DNA of 64,000 nt from Nemophila menziesii. Its lineage: Eukaryota > Streptophyta > Magnoliopsida > Boraginales > Hydrophyllaceae. Of the stretch, positions 10,226 to 21,427 are shown one piece after another (the first letter of the stretch is position 1; every line of letters begins with the position of its first letter). The DNA lies in contig JARWIR010000024.1 of the NCBI GenBank assembly GCA_029959085.1, positions 12,140,296 to 12,204,295 on the forward strand. The letters are read 5' to 3'. The position numbers and the translations under genes are program-made. Below the pieces are notes generated by a model that saw only the letters and a list, made by a program, of their open reading frames with translations, did not search any database and was not told the DNA's origin.

Positions 10226-10345
10226 ATTAGTAGTAGGTGGTGGTGGAGGAGGTGGTGATGGTTGTGGTGGCTGTAGTGGTGGTTAAATACATGGTAGTGG
10301 TGGTGGTGGTGGTGGTAGTAGTGGTGGTAGTGGTTGTGGTAGAAA
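10226..10345 (+). repeat. GGT/GTG microsatellite
   Basis: Imperfect GGT trinucleotide repeats (GTGGTGGTGG runs) immediately outside the right TIR. Confidence 0.9.
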
Positions 10346-10857
10346 TACCCTATTATTTGTTTACTATATAAAAATAAATATTTTATTAAAAATAATATAA
10401 TATATTTAATAATAAGGATAGTAAAGGTATAAAAAATATAAAGGAGATGTTTTCTATAAATAATTAATGTATTAGGTATTTTTTTATTAAATAAATAATT
10501 GAAGACTTAAAAAAATATTAAACTATTCTATAAGGATGCCTTCTTTAATAACTCCAAACAAAAATTAAGATGATCTCCATTAATGGTCGACGGCTCATTA
10601 CTGCATAATTATGACTCGCACTATCCGCTAGAAAGCCAAAACATAAAGGAATAATAAATAAAAGGAAGAAGTAAAAAAATCTAAAAAAGGAAAGAATTTT
10701 AGCGGCAATTAATGGCAGTGTGCGACGGAGGCATCAGTGGACAAAGATGGCAGAACGGTGGTGGCAACCTAATCTCATGACATTTCCCAAGAATAACAAA
10801 ACCACAGAGAGATAAAGTTAGATAGAAGAGAAAGTACTTTTTTAAAGATAATTTTTA
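10346..10857. other. Intergenic DNA between the Mutator-like element and the old Sirevirus
   Basis: AT-rich, with no recognisable gene and no LTR-like end. It flanks the truncated 3' side of Sire-old. Confidence 0.5.
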
Positions 10858-12838
10858 TTGTTGTCTAGAGAAGAATTAGCATTTGCATCTTCTTTATTCA
10901 CCTTATTGCAAAAAGGATTATTTTTATCAAAATTTACGTTCACTGACTCATCATCGACCTTTGTTTTCTTGTTAAGATCCGTAAGATTTTCCCTTTATAG
11001 AGTAACCAAGCAACACTTCTTCTTCAGATTTTTTATCAAACTTCCTAAAATAATATCTTTTATTTAAAATAAAACACTGGCACCTAAACACACAAAACTT
11101 AAAAAACATTGGGAGGTTTCCATCCCAAAGCTCGTGTAGTGTCTACTTAATGATTGGCGCAATCATATCATCATTTATCATGTAGCACATCTTATTAACG
11201 GCTTCTCCCCAAAAGTATATGGGAAAGTTGTGTTCTTTCAACAATTTTCTCTAAAGTGTTTGGTTTTTGTTTTGTACTACCTCATTATGTTGGGGAGTTC
11301 CAAAAAGTTGTTCTCAATACCGAACTCATCACATAAATACATAAAAATAGAATTCATATCTTTTGTGTTATTATCACTATGAATGCAACTTATGGATTAT
11401 CCTTTCTCATTTTGCATTTTTCACAAAGTTTATCGAATTCATCGAAAGAAAGATTTTAGGATGCAAGGAATATTAACCATGTGAATCTAGTGAAGTCATA
11501 AAGAATCACAAACAAATACTTTTTAAACTAGTGACGTCAAACTGGTCAAAAAGATCCATATGCAAAAGTTGAAGAGGCCTAGACGAAACAACATTTTTTT
11601 TATATATAAAAGGATAAAGATGTTGTTTCCCTAGTTTACATGCATAACGTATGATATATTTATCAAATTTTCGTTAGGAAGATCAATGAATTGTTCTTTT
11701 TAAAAAATTTGACAATGAGTTTATACTAGCATGTCCTAGACGTCGGTGTCACAACCAATTATCATTAATAACATAAAAGAATTTAACATGATGGCGAATA
11801 AGATTCTAAAAATCAACCATGTAAACGTCTTTCCATCTATTTACAATGAATAAAATATCTAGGCCACTTTCTTTGAAATCGACCCAATAAGAGGGTTAAA
11901 ATTTAAATTTATGCCCTGTATCACATAGTTGGCTAATGCTAAGCATATTAAATGAAATACCTTAGAAAAATAGCACATTAGATATATGGAGATATCGATT
12001 GTTCCTGATACTTATTTTCCTAGATTTTTTCGTGTGAGTTGATGGCAAAGGTCATTTTGGCTCCTTCCTTCCTTTTTAGGAATAAAAGAGTGACAAATTT
12101 CCAGTCATGTGCATCGAGTATCCTCTATCTAGGATCCATCATATTTTAACTTTAATGATATTTCCCTCGTCATCATTATTGGTCATGAAAGATCATTTGT
12201 TAGACGCACGGTCATTGCTTCCTTTTTATTCTCACTAAGCCATTAAAGATACTAGAGTTGTGACATGCTCTTCGTTACTTTTCTTTATCATCTAACTTTT
12301 TGTCGTCCCCTGTTGCATTACCATATATTGCACGCCTGGTTTTTTCATTGATCATATTGGGACAATAGGCCTTGATGTGCGCAATTTTACTTACAATGAC
12401 AACAAGTAGATTCTCACAGTGTGAACTCTCCACTCCTTCCTCGACAAGCCTTGCTTGAGCTTTCTCTTTTAGCAAATCAGTTGTATTTTAAGATCCCCTC
12501 TCTTTATCTAACATAGTGATGTCATCATCGTCACTTGTTTCTCCATTACCATGTGTCTTGTTAACACCTTTCTCAATCTTCTTTTTATCTATTTTGACAT
12601 GAGAAGCTATAGGCTTCTTTGTTTTTCTACCTACTTCATCTCGAAGTTTCTCATGATAAGGATCGAGTTCTTAGATCATAGGTAATTATATAAACTCATC
12701 AACTATTATGTTAAATATATTTTTTGCTTCTTGGACGACATAATCTTTTGCCTTATATTTTCTCAGTAGTGCGAACAAGATATTTAGAACTCATTGTTGG
12801 CATTAAATTAACCAAGAACTCACACACTATTGACAATG
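10858..12838 (-). pseudogene. Sire-old: integrase, protease and gag remnants of a truncated Sirevirus
   Basis: This is collinear with 20040-22760 of Sire-young on the same strand, but decayed. 10858-11090 matches the integrase C-terminal region. 11090-11700 matches the integrase core (the AGTTCCAAAAAGTTGTTCTC region equals the young GAGTTCTAGGAGCC region), with many stops. 11700-12130 covers the gag-pre-integrase and protease region, and 12275-12480 still shows a knuckle-like ...IAHIKAYCP segment. RT, RNase H and the 3' LTR are missing, so the copy ends abruptly near 10858. The rest of gag continues at 50613, on the far side of Ath-B. Confidence 0.8.
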
Positions 12839-14371
12839 TGGTGTCGCCTAGGGTGTGATAAAAATATGATAAATAACTACAGATATACAATGGACTAACA
12901 CCCTAGACTTAACACGTTACTCAGTGCAAGTATCACAGATCGTATGCATGTTTTACTAGTAAGTAAGATTCGTTCCTCAGAGACTTGGTATGTTATGCTT
13001 ATAGGTAAACAAAATAGAGTAGAAATTAATACTTAAAAGACAGAAAAGTAAATAAATACGATTGATGAGGAATTAAGATTAAACTAAATAAAATAAAAGC
13101 AAACAAATAAAATATGAAAGAAATAAGATGAGAAAATGTAGCTCAGGTTTTGCGAGTATGCACTAATCCTTCTATTTCTTCTACTAGTTAACAAGGGTGA
13201 TAATAACTCTTAGATAAGTAGTCAGGATTCTAAATTCCTCTCTACCCCCTTCTGGGTAGGCTAGGGTGGCGGCCTCACAATCACGAGGGGACTTAACTAA
13301 GGTTCTCCTATGCCACTAGGTTCTTAGATGAGACTGTCCTTCTAATGATGATTGGTGATTAACTTAAACCCTAATGACCATCTAGTTAGGAAAGCCCTTC
13401 CGGATCACTACCATACACTAGACGTTTATGTGGTGTTTCAATAATTAGACCCCTTTTCCGGGTGACCATCTAACTACTATTAGCACATCCCTAAATTGAT
13501 CAGGTTTAAGACAGACAATATATCAAAGCACATAAAAAAAATATATGGTTAAGAAACTAGAATCAATTTAAAATAGTTCTCCTAAACAAACGTAGATAGA
13601 AGAAAATAGAATTCATAGATTATATATATGCAAAACCCAAAATATGGGAAAATTAGTTCATACTAGAAAGAAATAAACTAAAAGAAAGATACACACTGTC
13701 AACTTGCTCTAAAGATTGATCTCTAATAATAAATAAACTTAAGGATGGGCAAGGACATATGTACAGTAGTTAAAGGGTGTATTTATAGGGGTCTACGAAG
13801 CCCTAAATAGTTTTTTTTGAAGCAAGAGGCAAGTAATTAGACTTCTAGCCCAATTCAAATTTGTAGCCCTAAAAGATAGAAAATGTAATAAAGTGTTGCT
13901 GTTTTGTTTTGGCCGTAACTTCTTCAATATTGCTCTAATAGACGCGTTCTTTTTATCAAAGCTAACCGTCTCAGAAAGCTCTCCACTTTTTCTTCAAACC
14001 ATTATTCCAAATTCCCAGCTAATATTGGGTTATAATCACTTTAATGGACGTAGTTCCTGAAATTCAGATTTACTTGGCAACTTTTCTTTTCCTATTTTAT
14101 CTTTTCCTTCCTTTATCTCCGATTTCCATCATTATATTCTTTCATTTATCTTTTGGAATTGATTTGACATCTAATTAATTTTCATATATCTTTAAAGCTT
14201 CACAATTATCGAATAATTAAACCAAATATGCTCTAAAATAATAAATCATCAAATCAAGACAAGAAATAAGAAAATACTAATATATGAATAAAAATCGAGC
14301 ACTTGACTTCCTAAAACACCTAAAATGATGTCTCAAACTAAGATTAAATCATCACAAATAAGAAGACATCA
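12839..14371 (-). repeat. Ath-B 3' LTR
   Basis: Matches 49081-50612 along its length with scattered differences; starts TGATGTCTTCTTATTTGTG on the minus strand and ends ...CTAGGCGACACCA. Numerous substitutions between the two LTRs indicate an older insertion than Sire-young. Confidence 0.9.
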
Positions 14372-14407
14372 AGACCTCCAATTCAAAGTTGTATCGTCCC
14401 GATACAA
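14372..14407 (-). promoter_or_regulatory. Ath-B polypurine tract and adjacent hairpin
   Basis: On the minus strand the sequence is TTGTATCG GGA CGATACAA (a hairpin, 14389-14407) and then CTTTGAATTGGAGGTCT directly before the LTR. The purine-rich tract is at the position expected for plus-strand priming. The hairpin is shared with Ath-C and, with different stem bases, with Ath-A. Confidence 0.75.
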
Positions 14408-14843
14408 TAAAGATAAGAACAAAGGGAAGACTCTAAATACACATCTAAGTCACTTATGCATAGAGGGAAAGAAGATAGCAGAATATACATAATAGACTCA
14501 AAGCAACTACTTCAAAAATCTCATTTAATAATATTCACAAACTAAATTACATGTACACTAGCCATATCCACGATGAACATGACTTGAATTCAAGATTAGA
14601 TTAGCTTCGCAATGTAAGAAGGAGAGAATCCTTACTCAGTTTACTAAGGAGGCTATAGGTTGTTCATAGAACTTCACTAGTATCCAAAGATTCACTTAAC
14701 TACTCTCTATTGGCTCAATCACTTCTAGATCACATAGCAAAGAATCATAAGGTCTTTAAGGTTGTAATGTTGGCTTAGGGACGGTATGATTATTATATTT
14801 GGATAATTTAGAGTAAGCTTTTGGCTCTCTCCTCACCAGCCAT

Positions 14844-16379
14844 TGATGTCTCCCTAAATGTTCTAATTTTATGCCCTTGGGAGACATCATTTTTTGTTTT
14901 TATTTGTTTATTTTGATAGACTTTTGGACTAAATATGCAATAATCCGAATTTCCTCTTTTATTTCTAGCATTTTTAATTTATTAAACTTTTGCGCATAAT
15001 ATTGGGTATTTTAGTGAAAAGTTTGTAGGTTTTGAATATTAGCTAGAAGAGGAATCCGAGAATAAAGTCAAAGATCGTGATATGGAGTCAAAGCATGAAG
15101 ACAAGTCCCGAAAGAATTGATATTTTAAAGCTGTAAATCTGGAAAGTTGCCAAAGATTGCTGATTTCGAGACACCTAAGAGTAGATTTAGCCGCTGACTT
15201 GTGAAGAGAAAACGTGCCCCATTGAGTTACAGAACTTTAGCAACTGGAATAAGGTCAATCCGAGTTGAAAGGAGTCGGTTAGAGCTGTTTTAGTGGAGGT
15301 GGTGCAGCAGTTACGGGATTTAATCTTTAGCCTAAGGTCCAAGTCCAAATTTCTAAGTATAAATAAGGGTTTTGACTTCTATTTTACAGACAATTCACTT
15401 TTTACAAAAGAAAGCATCAGAGAGAAGTCAAGGCAAGGAAGCAGAGAAGCTACAGAGCTGGAGACAGTCTATATCTCCAAATCACAGCTAATCTAATTCC
15501 GCAATTAGGTTTTTCTTTTATTTCTTTTTGTAAAACAATATGAACCCTATTATTTCTTTTAATTTAGTTTTCCGCATTATTATGAGCTAATTTAATTAAG
15601 TGCTTGAAAACGCATAATGGGTTAATCCCAAGTTGATTTCGTTTCATATGTTTGGATTTGGGATAATTATTATTTAAATCAAATTGGGTAAATTATATTT
15701 TTCTTTAATTCGTATTTTATTTACTGTTATTGACCTGATCAATTGATAATAGGACTTGGTATCTAGGCTATTCCAATTAGTGGCGATTGGATCACCTTGA
15801 CGGGGGTCTGTGTAGAGAACTAATTAACGAATATAGGTTAGAAATTATTTGACTTTGACGAGCTTAATTAAACCTATGGCCTATTGGGTAAATTAGACTT
15901 AATCACTTGAGAGTGGACTATAATCACCCTGACGGGGTTTGTAGCAGTTGAAAGTTGCTCCTTAGTCCACCCTGACGGGGGTAAGGAGAATTCCGAATCC
16001 CGACCAATATCAATTTACCAATTTGTCCCTTAAACAATGTATGAAATGAATGATAATTAGGTGAAATCCTTGCGTCTCTCAAGTACTACCTTCTCATCTT
16101 GCGTAAACATTTTATTTTCTTGCGTCTAGTTAATTACTTGCATTAATTTAGTATTTTACTTTATTGTCTTAGCATTTAGAAAACCAAACAAACAAAACTT
16201 AAAATCATTTACTTGTTTCACATGCAATTAACCACTATTTGATAGGCATTAGAGTCAACCATTCCGTCACTGAGAACGAATCTGTTTTATCACTTATATT
16301 ACTTGGGACAACCGTACACTTGCGGTTGTGGTTCTCTTTTCCTTATTGCATTTATTTTAGGACACACAAAGGACCACCA
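14844..16379 (+). repeat. Ath-A 5' LTR
   Basis: Starts TGATGTCTCCCTAAATG and ends GGACCACCA. A TATA box (TATAAATA, 15358-15365) sets the U3/R boundary, leaving about 1 kb of R-U5. R-U5 holds three CACCYTGACGGGG motifs (15793, 15925, 15968) and the hairpin ACAACCG...CGGTTGT (16308-16329). The first 46 bp form the inverted repeat TGATGTCTCC ... GGAGACATCA (14844-14853, 14880-14889). It lacks about 40 bp present in the 3' LTR (around 33985-34030). Confidence 0.9.
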
Positions 16380-16385
16380 AGTTTT

Positions 16386-16403
16386 TGGCGCCGCTGCCGG
16401 GGA
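16386..16403 (+). promoter_or_regulatory. Ath-A primer binding site (tRNA-Asp type)
   Basis: TGGCGCCGCTGCCGGGGA lies 6 bp inside the 5' LTR and complements the 3' end of plant tRNA-Asp with one difference from the usual Athila PBS. The same 18-mer is found at 60130 in Ath-D. Confidence 0.9.
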
Positions 16404-16508
16404 CGGTAGCGTGTGACGTCGGTGTTTATCCTTTAGTGTTAGTTGCATTTTTATTTTTCAGTTTTACGCTTTGTTTGTTCATCTTTTTCAGGTTTTTAGG
16501 TTTGGTGT

Positions 16509-16827
16509 ATGCAAAGGAGACTCTTTAAGGATCTTGAGACATTACCTCAGATCATTGATAATCCTGAATCATTAGTCAGACTTGCTAACAGGAGAAGGAA
16601 AGAACAAGAAGCACATGAAGTAGAAAGACTAGCTAACGAAATGGATAATCTTAACCTCCATAACAATAATGGACAAGGAGTTCAGCTAGACGCGAATGGC
16701 CAGCCAATAGCGCCGCCAATTCCTAACCCTCCAGTACCACCAGTTGTCTCTAATCCTCCGGTTCAAATCCAAGTAGCCGAACCATGGTTCCTTACCGGTC
16801 CATCACAAGAACCATTCCTTGATCCTC
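16509..16827 (+). pseudogene. Ath-A gag, N-terminal part (split by Sire-young)
   Basis: The frame starts MQRRLFKDLETLPQII and parallels the Ath-D start MRRRLFKDLE, including the Arg-rich LANRRRKEQEA stretch and a Pro-rich linker. At 16827 it is cut, mid-codon, by the Sirevirus; the same frame resumes at 24442. ATG 16509 is preceded by the same TTTTTCAGGTTTTTAGGTTT leader as in Ath-D, supporting this start. Confidence 0.85.
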
Positions 16828-17974
16828 TGATATTCTATATGCGTCCTAGAAGGGGGGTTGAATAGGACAATTGAAATTAATCGGCTAATTTTATTTCAAG
16901 TAAATAAAATTAAAAGCTAATTTGAATCCTATTGTTATAGTAAACTAAATAGTTAAAAACTAGATAATCCTATAAGACAATATTATCAAACTATTCATGT
17001 AAGCATTTTATCAAGCATATAGAGTGCGGAAAAGTAAAGAGTGTAGGGATAGAAAGATACACAACGATGTATAGTGGTTCGGTTTCCCTAGATCCACTAC
17101 CTAAGGAAGCCTCCTTAGGATTTCAAGCTTTTCACTAAGCTCCGTAACTCTTTAACCCGGGTGAGATTACAAACCCATTACAACCACTTCAAAAACCTTG
17201 AAGGAAATACACTTGTGTTATCACCAACACAAGGAACCAAGTATAGAACCTATACTCACACTACTCTCTTAATCTATTACAAGAACTTAAGAGGAAAGGA
17301 AAAGTGTTTAGGGGTGCTATAAAAGCTTTGTAATTAAACTCCTAAATGAGTGAATATAAACTATGTAGCTTGAGAATGAATATGACTTGAATGCTCCTTT
17401 GAAACCTTCTTCAATGATAATATTAATTGCTCTTAAGATTGGTAGATGGAAGGGATGAGTTGTGTCTTGAATGAGCTTCAATTTATAACTGAAAATAGCT
17501 TCCAACAGTCAAAAGGCTTCTCTCTAACGGATAGATTTAAACTCCAACGGTCCTCTAGTAATAGTGCAGAAACCCTTTCTCGCGGTGTACCGCGGGTATG
17601 GTCCGGTGCACCGCAAAATCCCTCGTCTTAATTTCATAGCAAACTGACGGGCTATCCTATGCACCGTGTTCCTGGTCCGTGCCTCAGTCCGGTGTACCGC
17701 GCCTCAGTCCGGTGTACCGCACATTTTCTTAGCTTACTGGTCGGACTAGCCTATGCACCGCGCCTTTGGTCCGTGGTATCGCGGTGTACCGCAGCTCTTG
17801 TCCGGTGTACCGCGACGCTGTTCTTTTGAAGTTCAAGCTTAAGATCAAAGATTTAAAGACAACTAATCTAATGAGGGGTTTTGGAAAACCTTTAAAAGTG
17901 ATACCAAATGAATTTTAGTTTAAATGATGATTTGTCGAATATTAAAACGGGAATAAAAACAAGGTGAGGCTACA
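16828..17974 (-). repeat. Sire-young 3' LTR
   Basis: Ends TGATATTC on the plus strand (CA end of the element) and TGTAGCC on the minus strand. A minus-strand TATA box (TATAAATT, 17480-17487) lies about 100 bp downstream of a cluster of CGGT-NN-ACCG palindromes (17580-17812). Confidence 0.92.
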
Positions 17975-18133
17975 ATCTCCCCCTTTTTGATGTTTGACAA
18001 ATCATAAACTTTTGAAGATGCCTTAGATAAAGTTTTAATCAAAAACTCCCCCTCAACCTAATCACTAGAGTTTTTATAAAAACTCCCCCTCACAAAATGC
18101 ATTTGAAATAGTTTAACTAAAATTTCTCCCCCT
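17975..18133 (-). promoter_or_regulatory. Sire-young multiple polypurine tracts
   Basis: Four GGGGGAG-type tracts on the minus strand (plus-strand CTCCCCC near 17977, 18046, 18083, 18126) precede the 3' LTR; the LTR-proximal one is AAAGGGGGAGAT. Repeated PPTs are a known Sirevirus hallmark. Confidence 0.85.
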
Positions 18134-18330
18134 TTGTCAACAACAAAAAGAACTAATGATACGATTTTTGAAAATTTTAAGGGGTCAAAATACATTTTGA
18201 GTAAAAACAAAAGCTAAAGAAATAAATGGATAACAATTAGTAGCTTAAAGGACCCTATAACACCAAGAAAATATTAGCAACAAGATAATATACACAAAAA
18301 TCACTAAACAATAATGGCATGAAAGGATGG

Positions 18331-21300
18331 TTAGAGAATTTGCATGCCAATCTCACAACGAATTTTCTCAAAAAGATCTTGGGGTAGAGGTTTAGTAAAG
18401 ATATCGGCTAGTTGATTTTCCGAAGTGACAAATTCAAGTACAATATCCCCTTTTTGAGTGTGATCACGGATAAAATGATGACGGATTTCTATGTGTTTCG
18501 TTCTAGAGTGTTGAATAGGATTTTTGGTAAGATTGATAGCACTAGTGTTATCACAACGAATGGGAACACAATCATACTCTAGGCCAAAATCTAGTAAGGT
18601 TTGTTTCATCCAAAGAATTTGAGTCACACAATTTCCGGCCGCAACATATTCGGCTTCGGCCGTGGATAAGGCAACACTATTTTGTTTTCTACTAGACCAA
18701 GAAACAAGGGATTGACCTAAGAATTGGCAACTTCCACTAGTACTCTTCCTATCAAGTCTACAACCGGCATAATCGGCATCCGAATAACCTATTAGTTCAA
18801 AAGAGGTAAATCTTGGGTACCAAAGTCCTAGACTTAAGGTTCCTTTCAAATACCTAAAAATACGCTTAACGACACTAAGATGGGATTCTTTAGGAGAGGA
18901 TTGAAATCTAGCACAAAGACACACGGAGAACATAATATCGGGTCTAGAAGCGATTAAATAAAGTAAGCTACCAATCATACCTCGATATGTTTTCTCATCA
19001 ACATCCTTACCATCTTCATCTTTGTCTAATTTTGTGGATGTGCTCATTGGAGTTCCGATTTCCTTTGCATCTTCAAGTCCAAATTTTTTGATCAATTCTT
19101 TTGTGTATTTGGCTTGATTTACAAATATGTCATCCTTCATTTGCTTGATTTGAAGTCCAAGAAAGTAATTCAATTCTCCCATCATACTCATCTCAAATTC
19201 CCTATGCATGCTTTTAGAAAAATTCTCACAAAGATTTTCATTAGTAGCACCAAATATTATATCATCCACATAAATTTGAACAAGAAGGATATCTTTTGAA
19301 GATCTTTTTATAAATAAAGTGGAGTCAATATTTCCTCGTTTAAAACCATCTTCTAATAAAAATTTGCTTAAACGTTCATACCAAGCACGAGGTGCTTGTT
19401 TTAAACCATATAAAGCTTTTGAAAGTTTAAAAACATGATTTGGAAATTTTGGATCTTCAAAACCCGGAGGTTGTTTAACAAAGACTTCCTCATCTATAAA
19501 ACCATTTAAAAAAGCACTTTGACATCCATTTGATAAAGTTTAAAATTCATATAACAAGCAAAAGCAAGTAACATACGAATAGATTCAAGTCTAGCTACCG
19601 GAGCAAAAGTTTCATCGAAATCAATACCTTCCTCTTGATTGTATCCTTGAGCAACTAACCTTTCTTTATTTCTAGTGATAATACCGGTGTCATCTAACTT
19701 GTTGCGAAACACCCACTTTGTGCCAATGATAGTAGGGCCAATTGGTTTCTCAATTAATGTCCAAACTTTACTACGCTCAAATTGATTTAATTCCTCATGC
19801 ATAGCGTTTATCCAATGATCGTCTAGCAAGGCTTCTTTAATATTCTTGGGCTCAATTTGAGATAAGAATGCTTGATGAGCACATAGAGAAATAATACGAG
19901 AACGAGTGGTAACACCTTCATTTGGATCACCTAGAATTAATTCACTTGGGTGATCTTTGATGTTATTCCAACACTTTGGTCAATCCGTACTAGCTTCATT
20001 TGAGAGTTGACCATTTTACTTAAGAGATTCATCATGAGATTTTAATTCTTGAGTAGGAGATTCTAAAGGTTGATCTTGTGGAGTATCTTCATGTAAATCA
20101 ACATCTACTACTTTCTTGATACAAAAAGGATTAGTCTCATCAAAGTCAACATGCATAGATTCCTCAATGGTACGAGTACGTTTATTGAAAATGTGAAAGG
20201 CTTTTCCCTTAGTGGAATAACCAAGAAAAATACCTTCATCCGATTTAGCATCAAATTTGCCCAAATAATCCCTAGTGTTTAAGATAAAAAATTTGCACCC
20301 AAAAACACGAAAATAAGCAATAGTTGGTGGTCTACCATTCCAAAGCTCATAAGGGGTTATCTTAATAAGGGGTCTAATTAGAACTCTATTTAACACATAA
20401 CAAGCCGTATGAACGACTTCACCCCAAAAGTATGTAGGCAAGCTATGTTCTTTTAGCATTGTCCTTGCCATTTCTTGTAGAGTTCGGTTTTTCCTTTCCA
20501 CTACCCCATTTTGTTGGGGAGTTCTAGGAGCCGAAAAATTATGCTCAATGCCAAATTCATCACAAAAATGCACAAAAGGAGAATTCACATATTCACTACC
20601 ATTATCACTACGAATGCATGTAATAGAGTAGCCTTTCTCATTTTGCACCTTTCTACAAAGTTTTGCAAATTCATTGAAGGCTTGATTTTTTAAAGCAAGG
20701 AACATCACCCATGTATATCTAGTGTAATCATCAACAACAACAAAGACATATCTAGATCCTCCTAGACTAGTGACATCAACGGGACCAAAGAGATCCATAT
20801 GCAATAATTGAAGTGGCCTAACGGTGATGACCTTATTTATGGATTTAAAAGATGAACGATGTTGTTTACCAAGTTGACATGCATCACATAATTTATCTTT
20901 ATCAAATTTATAAATAGGCAAACCAACAACAAGATTTTTTCTAGACAATTTTGAAATCAAATCCATGCTAGCATGTCCTAAACGTCTATGCCAAAGCCAA
21001 CTATCATTAACCACGGATAAGCATTTAATACGTTGACACATAAGACTTTCAAGATCAACTACAAAAAGATTATCCGATCTTTTTGCAATAAAAATAGTAT
21101 CTAACTCATCATTTTTGAAAACAATGCATCTAGATGCTTCAAATTTAACACTATAACCAACATCACAAAGTTGACTAATACTAAGCAAGTTAAAAGATAG
21201 ACCCTCAACAAGCAAAACATTTGAAATAAGTAAAGAATTCATATTACCAATGTTACCTTTACCCAAAACGCGTTTTTTAGTATTGTCGGTAAAAGTAACT

Positions 21301-21407
21301 CTATCACCTTTTGTTTTATATAGATGTGTAAATAATGATGGATTCCCGGTCATGTGTCTTGAGCATCCACTATCAAGGAGCCATATATTTTGCTTCTTGA
21401 TGCTCAA
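18331..21407 (-). pseudogene. Sire-young pol: protease, integrase, RT, RNase H
   Basis: In order on the minus strand: aspartic protease (WLLDSGCSRHMTG), gag-pre-integrase with the HHCC zinc site (LWHRRLGHASM ... CDACQ), integrase core with D,D,E (HMDLFGPV, SDNGSEY, PQQNGVVERKNRT), RT (TKWVFRNKLDD ... YVDDIIFG) and RNase H (YSDADYAG ... ALSTAEAEYVA ... HIEIRHHFIRD). The frame starts downstream of gag in a different frame. Damage is light: TAA at 20016-20018, TGA at 19980-19982, and a missing A near 19512 just after YQMDVK. Catalytic residues are otherwise present, so loss of function is recent. Confidence 0.9.
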
Positions 21408-21427
21408 TCCCTACACACAAAAATAAT

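Noticed and set aside
875..10229. 9 bp target duplication for the Mutator-like element
   Set aside because: The flanks actaataaa and atgaaatta do not match, so I do not claim a TSD.
10858..11067. 69-codon plus-strand ORF
   Set aside because: Shadow of the minus-strand Sire-old integrase remnant.
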